Below, one piece after another: positions 17,988 through 28,401 of a DNA stretch of 64,000 nucleotides (position 1 is its first letter; every line of letters starts with the position of its first letter). Below the pieces are notes generated by a model that was not told the origin of the DNA, made no database searches, and worked only from the letters and a program-made list of their open reading frames with translations. Position numbers and translations under genes: made by a program. This DNA comes from Mesorhizobium sp. M00.F.Ca.ET.216.01.1.1 (GTDB lineage Bacteria; Pseudomonadota; Alphaproteobacteria; Rhizobiales; Rhizobiaceae), in contig NZ_SADR02000005.1 in NCBI RefSeq assembly GCF_004010325.2, positions 1-64,000 of the forward strand. The letters run 5' to 3'.

Positions 17988-17995
17988 TATAGAAA

Positions 17996-18022
17996 AACCG
18001 CCGGAGCCTGGCTCCGGCGGTT
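17996..18022 (-). terminator. Shared hairpin terminator between the ceramidase-like gene and acnA
   Basis: A perfect 13-base-pair dyad (AACCGCCGGAGCC and GGCTCCGGCGGTT around one T). On the minus strand it is followed by TTTTTCTAT, so it ends acnA efficiently. On the plus strand the tail is weaker. Confidence 0.85.
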
Positions 18023-18064
18023 CGGTATCTCTCGATGGCTGGATTTCTCGATGGCTGGCGGGGC

Positions 18065-20755
<2,691 letters not shown>

Positions 20756-21038
20756 GTGCGATCCGTCCTGTCTGTTCAGCCTGAAAGGGAACGGACGCCG
20801 ATGGCATGCAATCACGCGCAAAGGTGCGGGTACGGCCATTTCCGCTGTCCGCTCCCAGCCAACCCGAGCCGTTCAAGGCGGCGCGTGCGCTGGTTCGGCG
20901 CTAATTCGGTTCCCATGCCGACCGCTGGCACGGATGACCCGGATATAGAGAATTTCCTGGAATAGTTCTAGACACGGAATCGCCATTTTTGCTGCGGCGC
21001 ACCGAAGCTGCACGCGGACTTTCGGCGAAGGGGAATGG
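20756..21038. other. Shared upstream region of acnA and ccmA
   Basis: 283 bases between two divergent iron/heme-related genes. The central part (20940-20990) is relatively AT-rich and holds the dyad listed next. No RNA gene is visible. Confidence 0.5.
20945..20972. promoter_or_regulatory. Candidate iron-control element (Irr-type ICE) dyad
   Basis: TAGAGAATTTCCTGG runs into AATAGTTCTAGA, an imperfect palindrome whose right half reads TGGAATAGTTCTAG, close to the TTnGAAnnnTTCnAA pattern of rhizobial iron-control elements bound by Irr. acnA and cytochrome c biogenesis genes are predicted Irr targets in related bacteria (established comparative genomics). Binding here is inferred from one motif. 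Confidence 0.4.
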
Positions 21039-21647
21039 ATGCGGCTGATCGCTGAAAATCTGGGTGGCGAACGCGGTGGCGAGACGGTCTTTTCCGGCGT
21101 CGGCTTTGCCCTCGAAAAAGGCCAGGCGCTGGTCGTCACCGGCCCGAACGGCGCCGGGAAATCGACGCTGCTCAGGGTGATCGCCGGACTGCTGCCGAAT
21201 GCTGAAGGCCGCGTGTCGATCGAAGGCGGTGGCGAGGACTTTCCGTCGATCGCCTCGGCCTGCCACTATCTCGGCCACCAGAACGCGATGAAGACGGCGC
21301 TGAGCGTGGCGGAAAATCTGCGCTTCTGGCGCGAGTTTTCGGGTGAGCCGGTTCTCGATATCGAAGAGGCGCTGGAAGCCGTCGGCCTGGGCGGCATCGG
21401 CCATCTACCGTTCGGCTATCTCTCGACCGGGCAACGCCGCCGCGCGGCGATCGCAAAACTGCTGGTCAGTCATCGGCCGCTGTGGCTGCTCGACGAACCA
21501 ACGGCCGGGCTGGACAAGGCTTCGGAATCGCGGTTTGCAGCGCTGATGATGCAGCACTGCCGGGCAGGCGGGATCATCGTCGCGGCGACGCATCTGCCGC
21601 TGGGGATCGACGGGGCGAAGGAATTGAGGATGGGGGTGACCGTTTGA
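21039..21647 (+). CDS. ccmA: Heme exporter ATP-binding protein CcmA
   Basis: ATPase of the CcmABCD complex, which releases heme-loaded CcmE for cytochrome c maturation in the periplasm. The 202-residue product is normal. Walker A is TGPNGAGKST, the signature region is YLSTGQRRRAAIAKLL (the CcmA variant of the ABC signature) and Walker B is LWLLDEPTAGLD. The start is ATG 21039 with AAGGGGAA upstream. It is the first gene of ccmA-ccmB-ccmD-ccmG, but a 159-bp repeat element separates it from ccmB. Confidence 0.94.
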   Translation: MRLIAENLGGERGGETVFSGVGFALEKGQALVVTGPNGAGKSTLLRVIAGLLPNAEGRVSIEGGGEDFPSIASACHYLGHQNAMKTALSVAENLRFWREFSGEPVLDIEEALEAVGLGGIGHLPFGYLSTGQRRRAAIAKLLVSHRPLWLLDEPTAGLDKASESRFAALMMQHCRAGGIIVAATHLPLGIDGAKELRMGVTV

Positions 21648-21662
21648 TGTCGGTGCTCTACG

Positions 21663-21821
21663 GCGCCCCCCTCTGTCCTGCGGGACATCTCCCACTCAAG
21701 GGGGGAGATTGGCAGTTCTGGCGCTCCGCTCATCCTGCGACGTTGGAGATTGGCGAAGGTCGACATGACATCCAATCTCCCCCTCTGAGGGGGAGATGTC
21801 CGGCAGGACTGAGGGGGGTGC
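21663..21821. repeat. RIME-like inverted-repeat element between ccmA and ccmB
   Basis: The ends form a near-perfect inverted repeat of about 31 bp (left GCGCCCCCCTCTGTCCTG, right CAGGACTGAGGGGGGTGC). Inside is a second inverted pair, GGGGGGAGATTGG with CCAATCTCCCCC. It begins 15 bases after the ccmA stop and ends 22 bases before ccmB, extending the ccmB frame upstream with non-native codons. Confidence 0.85.
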
Positions 21822-21843
21822 TCAAGCACGAGCATCTCAAACC

Positions 21844-22509
21844 ATGCTAGCCCTCTTCCTGCGTGATATCCGCCTCAGCATCCGCGCCGGCGGCGGGGCG
21901 CTGACCGGGGTGATCTTCTTCCTCGCGGTGATCGCGACGATCCCCTTCGGCGTCGGGCCCGACCTGAAGCTGCTTGCCCGCATCGGCCCGGCGATCCTGT
22001 GGATCGCTGCCTTGCTCGCCTGCCTGCTCGGTCTCGACCGATTGTTTCAAGCCGATCGCGAAGACGGCTCGCTCGATCTTCTGGTGCTCGGCAACGAGCG
22101 CCACATGCTGGCACTGACCGTGCTGACGAAATGCCTGGCGCATTGGACAGGAAGCGTGCTGCCACTGGTGATCGCCGCTCCCTTGCTCGGGCTGTTCATG
22201 AACATGGAGCCGATCAGCATCGGCGCCACAGCGCTGACCCTTCTGGTCGGCACGCCGGCGATCACCTTCATTGGTGCCGCCGGTGCGGCGGTGGCGGTAG
22301 CGCTGCCGCGCGGCGGACTGCTGATCTCGGTGCTGGTGCTGCCGCTGACCATTCCGGTGCTGATCTTCGGCGTCTCGGCAAGCTACGGCGCGGTGGCCGA
22401 GCCCGATCCGTTCTTGCAGCCGTTCCTCATTCTTGCCGCGCTGACCTTGTTTCTTGCGGTGCTCGGGCCGGCGGCAGCGGCGCTGGCGCTGCGCCACGGA
22501 ACGGATTGA
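21844..22509 (+). CDS. ccmB: Heme exporter permease CcmB
   Basis: Inner-membrane subunit of the CcmABCD complex, 221 residues with six hydrophobic helices. It begins MLALFLRDIRLSIRAGG and has the family segment DREDGSLDLLVLGNERHMLA near residue 70. The ATG at 21844 is used; an in-frame ATG at 21796 would add 16 codons that are translated repeat sequence, so it was rejected. It is co-directional with ccmA, and translation probably re-initiates after the repeat. The expected next gene, ccmC, is absent. Confidence 0.93.
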   Translation: MLALFLRDIRLSIRAGGGALTGVIFFLAVIATIPFGVGPDLKLLARIGPAILWIAALLACLLGLDRLFQADREDGSLDLLVLGNERHMLALTVLTKCLAHWTGSVLPLVIAAPLLGLFMNMEPISIGATALTLLVGTPAITFIGAAGAAVAVALPRGGLLISVLVLPLTIPVLIFGVSASYGAVAEPDPFLQPFLILAALTLFLAVLGPAAAALALRHGTD

Positions 22510-22638
22510 GGCGCGGCTGCTAAGGCTGCGGCGCTGCGGCCAATTGCGCAGCCAACGGCGCGGGGCTAAGGGAAGGCATATGAGCGAACGAAGCGGCGTT
22601 ATCGCATTGAAGTGTTGCGTGCTCGCGGAGCGGGTCGC
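22510..22638. other. Site where ccmC is expected but missing
   Basis: Only 129 bases lie between ccmB and ccmD, far too short for the ~240-residue heme-binding permease CcmC that sits here in most Alphaproteobacteria. The sequence is GC-rich with a small dyad (CTGCGGCC and GCGCAG) and no tryptophan-rich WWD motif in any frame. A good ribosome-binding site followed by a 20-codon ORF is described next. Confidence 0.7.
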
Positions 22639-22642
22639 GTGA
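22580..22642 (+). pseudogene. Twenty-codon ORF, possible ccmC remnant
   Basis: ATG 22580 follows AAGGGAAGG closely and opens a 20-residue frame (MSERSGVIALKCCVLAERVA) whose TGA overlaps the ccmD GTG start. A start with a strong ribosome-binding site, and a stop coupled to ccmD, are what an internal deletion of ccmC would leave behind. The residues themselves are too few to prove ancestry. Confidence 0.3.
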
Positions 22643-22806
22643 GCGTGCATGCGCTCTATGTTACCGCCGCCTATGCCATCACGGCGGTGGTGCTGGCCGG
22701 GCTGATCGGCTGGATCCTCATCGACCAACGCGCGCGCAAGAGAGAGCTCGCCGAACTGGAAGCGTCCGGCGTGCGCCGGCGCTCCGACAAGGCGGGGAAA
22801 TCATGA
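22639..22806 (+). CDS. ccmD: Heme exporter protein CcmD
   Basis: Small single-helix subunit of the CcmABCD complex, 55 residues. An N-terminal periplasmic stub (SVHALYVTAAYAITAVVLAG) runs into one membrane helix, followed by the basic cytoplasmic segment IDQRARKRELAELEASGVRRR, the CcmD pattern. The GTG at 22639 overlaps the stop of the preceding 20-codon ORF (GTGA), and the ccmD stop overlaps the ccmG start by four bases (ATGA). Both point to tight translational coupling. An upstream in-frame ATG at 22612 is possible. Confidence 0.85.
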   Translation: MSVHALYVTAAYAITAVVLAGLIGWILIDQRARKRELAELEASGVRRRSDKAGKS

Positions 22807-23378
22807 GCACGCAAACCGGGACACCGGCACGCGGGCGGCGCCTGATCGTGCTTTTGCCGCTGCTGATTTTCCTCGTCCTGGCCGGGCTGTTCCTGGCTCA
22901 GTTGCTGTCCGGGCGCGACGTTTCGGAAGTGCCGTCGGCGCTGATCGGCCTGCCGGCGCCGCAGACAAACCTGCCGGCGCTGGAGGGCACCAACCTGCCG
23001 GGGCTCGATTCCAGGCAGTTCGCCGGCAAGGTCACGCTGGTCAACGTCTTCGCATCCTGGTGCGCACCGTGCCGGGAAGAACATCCGGTGCTTCTGGCCC
23101 TGTCGCAGGACAAGCGCTTTGTCATGGCTGCACTGAACTACAAGGACCAGCCGGAAAACGCGCGCCGGTTCCTCGGCGACCTCGGCAATCCATACCAGGC
23201 GATCGGCGTCGACGAGGCTGGCCGCGCGGCGATCGACTGGGGCGTCTACGGCGTGCCGGAGACTTTCGTCGTCGGCAAGGACGGCAAGATCGCCTACAAG
23301 CACGTCGGCCCGCTGACGGCGGATTCGGCTGAGACGCTGCTTTTGCCGGAGATCAAGAAGGCTCTGGCCAAGCCCTAA
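22803..23378 (+). CDS. ccmG: Thiol:disulfide interchange protein CcmG/DsbE
   Basis: Periplasmic, membrane-anchored thioredoxin-like protein that keeps apocytochrome c cysteines reduced for heme attachment. It has 191 residues: one N-terminal helix (LIVLLPLLIFLVLAGLFLAQ), then a thioredoxin domain with the catalytic WCAPC (about residue 86) and the cis-proline segment GVYGVPETFVVGKDG. It overlaps ccmD by four bases and ends the operon. Called cycY in rhizobia. Confidence 0.94.
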   Translation: MSTQTGTPARGRRLIVLLPLLIFLVLAGLFLAQLLSGRDVSEVPSALIGLPAPQTNLPALEGTNLPGLDSRQFAGKVTLVNVFASWCAPCREEHPVLLALSQDKRFVMAALNYKDQPENARRFLGDLGNPYQAIGVDEAGRAAIDWGVYGVPETFVVGKDGKIAYKHVGPLTADSAETLLLPEIKKALAKP

Positions 23379-23400
23379 TCGATCGAGTCGGAGGTCATTG

Positions 23401-24444
23401 ATGAGCGAAGAAAACATCCGCTCACATTTTCTCGGACAGGCCAAAGCTTGCGATGTGCTGGGATCACCCTTCACGGCAAGACTATGCCGGGTGCTGGCAA
23501 GGACTCTGGACGCAAGCACGAAAACCGGACGGGCCATTCTCGGCTGGCCGCGTAATGCGCGCGCCGATGCCGTTGCGCTGCGGCTGTGCGGTGCGCTGCA
23601 CGCGCTGGTGCTGACCGGCGCCGACGACGGGCTAGCTGGCGTCTATCCACCCAACGATTCGAGCGAGGACCAGATTGCGGCGGTGCTGGCGACAGCGATC
23701 GCGCGATCCGACGCGCGGATCGTTGCCGGCCTTGGCAATGCGCCGCAGACCAACGAAATAGCGCGGTCGGCCATGCTTTTGCCCGGCTTGCTGACAGTGG
23801 CGCGGGAGGCCGACCTGCCGCTCGACCTTTGCGAAATCGGCGCCAGTGCCGGGCTGAACCTTTTGTTCGACCGGTTTCACTATCGCTATGGGGATGCCGA
23901 ATGGGGCGATGCGGCTTCGCCGGTCAGACTGATGCCGGAGGTGCGGGGCAATTTGGTTGCGCTTGAAGGGGCGCTCGCGGTTCGCCACCGCGTCGGTTGC
24001 GACATCGCGCCGATCGATATTGCCGACACAGCGGCGCGGCTGCGACTGCGGTCCTATGTCTGGGCAGATCAGACGGCCCGGCTTGCTCGGCTCGATGCCG
24101 CATTGTCGATCGCGGAACAGTTTGCACCATCGCTGGTCAAAGCGGATGCGGCGGATTTCGTCGAGAAGGCGCTGGCGAGGCGAGAGCGCGGGAGCAACTT
24201 CGTGCTCTACCATTCCGTCATGTGGCAATATTTGCCCGAACCGACGAAGGCGGCGATCACGGCCCGCCTAGAGCGGGCTGGAAGTTCGGCCACAAGCCGC
24301 ATGCCTGTCGCGTGGTTGCGCATGGAGCCGCTGGCGATCAACGACCCCTTTGCCACGCTGTCACTCACCCGGTGGCCAGGCGGCGCCACGCGTCACCTTG
24401 CCCGTTGCGACTATCATGGCCGCTGGATCGAATGGATCGGTTGA
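23401..24444 (+). CDS. DUF2332 domain-containing protein
   Basis: Soluble protein of 347 residues matching the DUF2332 family across its length: FLGQAKACDVLGSPFTARLC at the start, the glycine-rich LCEIGASAGLNLLFDRF near residue 145, and FVLYHSVMWQYLP and AWLRMEPL in the C-terminal half. The glycine-rich motif resembles a SAM-binding loop, so a methyltransferase-like fold is possible; no activity is established. ATG 23401 has a GGAGG site nine bases upstream. It begins 22 bases after ccmG and may be cotranscribed. Confidence 0.85.
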   Translation: MSEENIRSHFLGQAKACDVLGSPFTARLCRVLARTLDASTKTGRAILGWPRNARADAVALRLCGALHALVLTGADDGLAGVYPPNDSSEDQIAAVLATAIARSDARIVAGLGNAPQTNEIARSAMLLPGLLTVAREADLPLDLCEIGASAGLNLLFDRFHYRYGDAEWGDAASPVRLMPEVRGNLVALEGALAVRHRVGCDIAPIDIADTAARLRLRSYVWADQTARLARLDAALSIAEQFAPSLVKADAADFVEKALARRERGSNFVLYHSVMWQYLPEPTKAAITARLERAGSSATSRMPVAWLRMEPLAINDPFATLSLTRWPGGATRHLARCDYHGRWIEWIG

Positions 24445-24467
24445 ACCGATCAAACGGTTCCAGTTGC

Positions 24468-24522
24468 GCATGATCTTGTCCGAAAAGTCTGCAACTTTTT
24501 ACTGCGCTGACCTTCGGGATCA
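24468..24522. repeat. REP-type palindrome, degenerate copy 1
   Basis: Contains GCATGATCTTGTCCGAAAAG, then TCTGCAACTTTT, and a displaced right end CGGGATCA after a 14-base insertion. It belongs to the same family as the copies at 28356 and 49393. It sits between the 3' ends of the DUF2332 and DUF1127 genes. Confidence 0.75.
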
Positions 24523-24531
24523 GGCGCCGGC

Positions 24532-24699
24532 TCAGCCGTAGATCTGCTTGCGGACCTGGTAGAGCATTTCGCTGCGGTCGGCACGCATGTCGGCCAGATC
24601 GCGGCTGGTGAAGCTGTCGATTTCGGCGACGAGGCGGTTGTAGTGCTTGCGCTTGGCAATGCTTGCACGAGCGCGGGTCATGAGGCTGTCGAGGATCAT
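24532..24699 (-). CDS. DUF1127 small basic protein
   Basis: A 55-residue protein with the DUF1127 motif (KRKHYNRLVAEIDSFTSRDLADMRADRSEM), an arginine-rich, probably RNA-binding region. ATG 24699 has AAGGAACC just upstream; the longer frame was not used. In Rhodobacter and Agrobacterium, DUF1127 proteins act in small-RNA maturation, phosphate and carbon metabolism and stress responses. A similar role is likely but not shown. Monocistronic; its 3' end touches a REP-type repeat. Confidence 0.85.
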   Translation of the reverse strand: MILDSLMTRARASIAKRKHYNRLVAEIDSFTSRDLADMRADRSEMLYQVRKQIYG

Positions 24700-24946
24700 A
24701 GCAAGGTTCCTTCTGTGCCGCATTGGCGGCGGATTGTTCCTCCCTTGATCGATACGGAGCATGACATAGTAATGGTGCGTTGCAAAAAGAAGATGTTGCA
24801 ATGCACCATTGCACTGGACGCATAGCCGGTTAACAGCGCCCTAACCTATTGTTTCGGTGAAGCGGCGATATCGATCTTGCCATATCGGTCGCCGGCTGGC
24901 TTGATCGCGCCGACAATGCCGATCTGGGCCAACTGGGAGGGAAACC

Positions 24947-25864
<918 letters not shown>

Positions 25865-25982
25865 GCGCCTGCCGGAGAGCGATCGTTCCTTGACAACGGT
25901 TTGCCGTGTCAAGGTGTCATCTTGATCCCTCCGGTGGCTAATGATCGTTAACTGACGTTTTGTCGAGTCCGGCGGAGTCTAG

Positions 25983-26381
25983 ATGACCGGCACTGTCCTG
26001 CGATTTGTAACGCACTCGACGCACCCGCCCTTCGGCCACCGCAGCGGGATATTCAAAGTGGCGTATGGCCTTAGTAGAGCCCTTCCGGCCACAACCTCAT
26101 GCGTCGAAGAACTTGCCGAGCAGCTGATCTGGTTCGAGAATAATATGGCAAAATCGACACGGTTCTCGACATCGCGTCATCCTCGCGCGCAGGGGACGGC
26201 GATTTCGTGGGTCAAGGCCAGCGCTCACGAGCATGTCCGGAGATTGCGCTTGCTTGTCGCTCTCGTTGAAGAGGCGGGCCACGTCCAGATCGATGAACTT
26301 AGAACGGAGCGTCCGGGCTACATCGTATTCGAGGACAATCACCAGGTGGTCGCGTTGCCTTTCGCTGACACTCCGCGCTAA
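25983..26381 (+). CDS. Conserved hypothetical protein of rhizobia
   Basis: Protein of 132 residues beginning MTGTVLRFVTHSTHPPFGHR. It continues with GIFKVAYGL, a central SWVKASAHEHVRRLRLLVAL helix and ends RPGYIVFEDNHQVVALPFAD. It looks soluble, with no signal peptide or membrane helix. I recall similar rhizobial proteins annotated only as hypothetical. It is intact, has a normal codon pattern and stands alone between two oppositely oriented genes. Confidence 0.7.
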   Translation: MTGTVLRFVTHSTHPPFGHRSGIFKVAYGLSRALPATTSCVEELAEQLIWFENNMAKSTRFSTSRHPRAQGTAISWVKASAHEHVRRLRLLVALVEEAGHVQIDELRTERPGYIVFEDNHQVVALPFADTPR

Positions 26382-26468
26382 AGAACCGCTATCCACCCTT
26401 TGTAGACCATCCTCGGCAGCAAATTGCGTGACCAGAGCGTCTCTGGTCGCCTCGTTAGACCATCCAAC

Positions 26469-26999
26469 TCAACCGCGGATGAAGCCGGCAAAGGCCGAAA
26501 CCGCCTCGCGCATCTCCAGGCGGTTTGCAGGCTCCGCCAGGATTTCTGCCACTTCCGGCGGCTTCTTGCCGACCAGGGCGATCTCGAGCGCTGCTTCTTC
26601 ATAAAGCGCGAAAGACATGGTGCGCATGACCTCGGCCAGCGCCTCGCGGGCGAACAGCGAGCGCGGCGAGGCGTGCACCAGCATGGCCGGCTTGCAGACG
26701 GCGGCGTCGCGCGACACCAGCCAATCGAGCGCGTTCTTGAGGCCGCCTGGCACGCCATGGGCATATTCCGGGCAGGAGACGATGACGCCGTCGGTGTCGG
26801 TGACAGCGTCGATCAGCCTGGAGGCCTCCGGCGGCGTCCGTTCGCCTTCGTCATCGGGGTTGAAGATCGGCAGCCGGCCAAGCCCGTCATAGACGGTGAT
26901 ACGGCAGACGGGCGGTGCGTTTTGCGCCAACGCCGCGAGCAACGCCGAATTGGTGGAGGCGGCCCGCAGGCTGCCGGAGATGGCGAGGATTTCGATCAC
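26469..26999 (-). CDS. NADPH-dependent FMN reductase family protein
   Basis: Flavodoxin-fold oxidoreductase of 176 residues. The FMN phosphate loop SGSLRAASTNSALL starts at residue 8 and the second FMN site SCPEYAHGVPGGLKNALDW lies near residue 75, both diagnostic of the ArsH/ChrR/YieF-type group. Members reduce FMN, quinones, azo dyes or chromate with NADPH. It is followed on the same strand by nothing close; the PNPOx-like gene lies upstream by 42 bases and may be cotranscribed. The physiological substrate is not clear. Confidence 0.9.
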   Translation of the reverse strand: MIEILAISGSLRAASTNSALLAALAQNAPPVCRITVYDGLGRLPIFNPDDEGERTPPEASRLIDAVTDTDGVIVSCPEYAHGVPGGLKNALDWLVSRDAAVCKPAMLVHASPRSLFAREALAEVMRTMSFALYEEAALEIALVGKKPPEVAEILAEPANRLEMREAVSAFAGFIRG

Positions 27000-27041
27000 G
27001 GGAAGCGCGGAGCCGGGTACGAGAGAATCGTGCCTGAAAAC

Positions 27042-27662
27042 CTACCACAAGGTCTTCTGATAGTCCTTGTCCAGCGATCGATCGATGTCGCCGGCGCTCT
27101 CGGCGAGCGCCAGCTGGTCGCGCAGGATTTCGCCCAGCGTCGGCAGCATCGCGCGGTCGTACCATGTCTCCGGTTTCCACAGTTCGGAGCGCATGAAGGC
27201 CTTGGCGCAATGCATGTAGGCGACCTTGACCGTCACCACGACAATGCTTTGCGGCTGCTTTCCGTCGACCGCGAGTTTTTCGCGCAAACCTGGATCAATG
27301 GTTATGCGAGCATCGCCATTGACGCGCAGCGTCTCGTTCATGCCCGGAATGAGGAAGAGCAGCCCGACCGACGGGTTGAGAAGGATGTTCTCCAGCGTAT
27401 CGAGACGGTTGTTGCCGGGCCGGTCGGGGATGGCGATGGTCTTGTCGTCGAGCACGGCGGCGAAGCCAGGCTTGTCGCCCTTCGGCGTCACGTCGGCATT
27501 GCCGGCGCCGTCGGACGAGCCGATCAGCACGAACGGGCTTTTAGCGATGAAGGAGCGGCAGTGGCCGTCGAGCGCCTTCAGTTCCTTGCGGATGGAGCCG
27601 TCGGTCGGCCGGGGCGTCTTGTAGATCGTCCTCAGCTGTTCGCGCGTCGCCAGGAATTCCAT
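27042..27662 (-). CDS. Pyridoxamine 5'-phosphate oxidase-related FMN-binding protein
   Basis: Split-barrel flavin protein of 206 residues. The PNPOx-like fold is shown by SPFVLIGSSDGAGNADVTPKGDKPGF, with the following LDDKTIAIPDRPGNNRLDTLENIL and NPSVGLLFLIPGMNETLRVNG. It is longer at the C-terminus than minimal PNPOx proteins and resembles the subgroup described from Mycobacterium as F420- or FMN-binding. The catalytic PNPOx residues are not all present, so it is probably not PdxH. It lies between yciB and the FMN reductase in the same direction with short gaps, suggesting one transcript. Confidence 0.82.
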   Translation of the reverse strand: MEFLATREQLRTIYKTPRPTDGSIRKELKALDGHCRSFIAKSPFVLIGSSDGAGNADVTPKGDKPGFAAVLDDKTIAIPDRPGNNRLDTLENILLNPSVGLLFLIPGMNETLRVNGDARITIDPGLREKLAVDGKQPQSIVVVTVKVAYMHCAKAFMRSELWKPETWYDRAMLPTLGEILRDQLALAESAGDIDRSLDKDYQKTLW

Positions 27663-27672
27663 TCCCGTCCCC

Positions 27673-28341
27673 CTATTTGCCGGCCTTCTCTTCTTTTCCG
27701 GCCTTGTCCTCGAGCGTATGGCGCAGGATCAGCGGCATCTGGCTGAAGGTGAACAGAAGCGTGATCGGCATGATGCCCCAGACCTTGAAGGTAACCCAGG
27801 CGTCGGTGGAAAAATTCCGCCAGACAACTTCGTTGACAAGGGCCAGGAACAGGAAGAACAGCCCCCAGCGGAAGGTGAGCTTTCGCCAGCCTTCGGCGTC
27901 GAGACTGAAGGCCGATTCGAAGACGTATCCGAGCAGCGACTTGCCGAAGAACAGGCCGCCGAGCAGCACACCGCCGAACAGCGTGTTGACGATGGTCGGC
28001 TTCATCTTGATGAAGATGTCGTCCTGCAGATAGAGCGTCAGCGCTCCGAAGATGAAGACGACGACACCAGACACCATCGGCATGATCGGCAAGGTGCGGG
28101 TGAGCAGCCAGGAAGCGATCAGCGCAACTGCGGTCGCGGCCATGAACAGGCCGGTGGCGACGAAGATCGGTCCGCCGAATTCGGCCAGTGCCGGAATTTT
28201 CTGCACCAGCCATCCGCCACGCGCGTTGGCAAAGAAGAAAACCAGCAGCGGGCCGAGCTCCAGCACCAGCTTGAGCAGTGGATTGACGCCCTCCTTCTTC
28301 TGCTTCTGCGGATCGGACGGGTCGCGTTCGAGGATGTTCAT
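27673..28341 (-). CDS. yciB: Inner-membrane-spanning protein YciB (septation protein A)
   Basis: Inner membrane protein of 222 residues with about five to six helices, homologous to YciB/IspZ that affects cell division and envelope synthesis in enteric bacteria. Family segments [36 protein letters not shown] and [20 protein letters not shown] are present. ATG 28341 has a good AAGGAACC site; the earlier in-frame ATGs ([10 protein letters not shown]) are part of the palindromic repeat upstream and were not used. It follows ftsY by about 60 bases, all of it filled by that repeat, so expression may depend on read-through. Confidence 0.93.
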   Translation of the reverse strand: MNILERDPSDPQKQKKEGVNPLLKLVLELGPLLVFFFANARGGWLVQKIPALAEFGGPIFVATGLFMAATAVALIASWLLTRTLPIMPMVSGVVVFIFGALTLYLQDDIFIKMKPTIVNTLFGGVLLGGLFFGKSLLGYVFESAFSLDAEGWRKLTFRWGLFFLFLALVNEVVWRNFSTDAWVTFKVWGIMPITLLFTFSQMPLILRHTLEDKAGKEEKAGK

Positions 28342-28355
28342 AGGTTCCTTCTTAC

Positions 28356-28398
28356 GCATGATCTGATCCAAAAAGTCTGCAACTTTTTGGGATCATGC
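28356..28398. repeat. REP-type palindrome, copy 2, between ftsY and yciB
   Basis: A complete palindrome from GCATGATC to GATCATGC with arms GATCCAAAAAGT and ACTTTTTGGGATC around CTGCA. It fills the gap between the ftsY stop (28402) and the yciB ribosome-binding site. The family has further copies at 24468 and 49393. Confidence 0.9.
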
Positions 28399-28401
28399 TT
28401 G

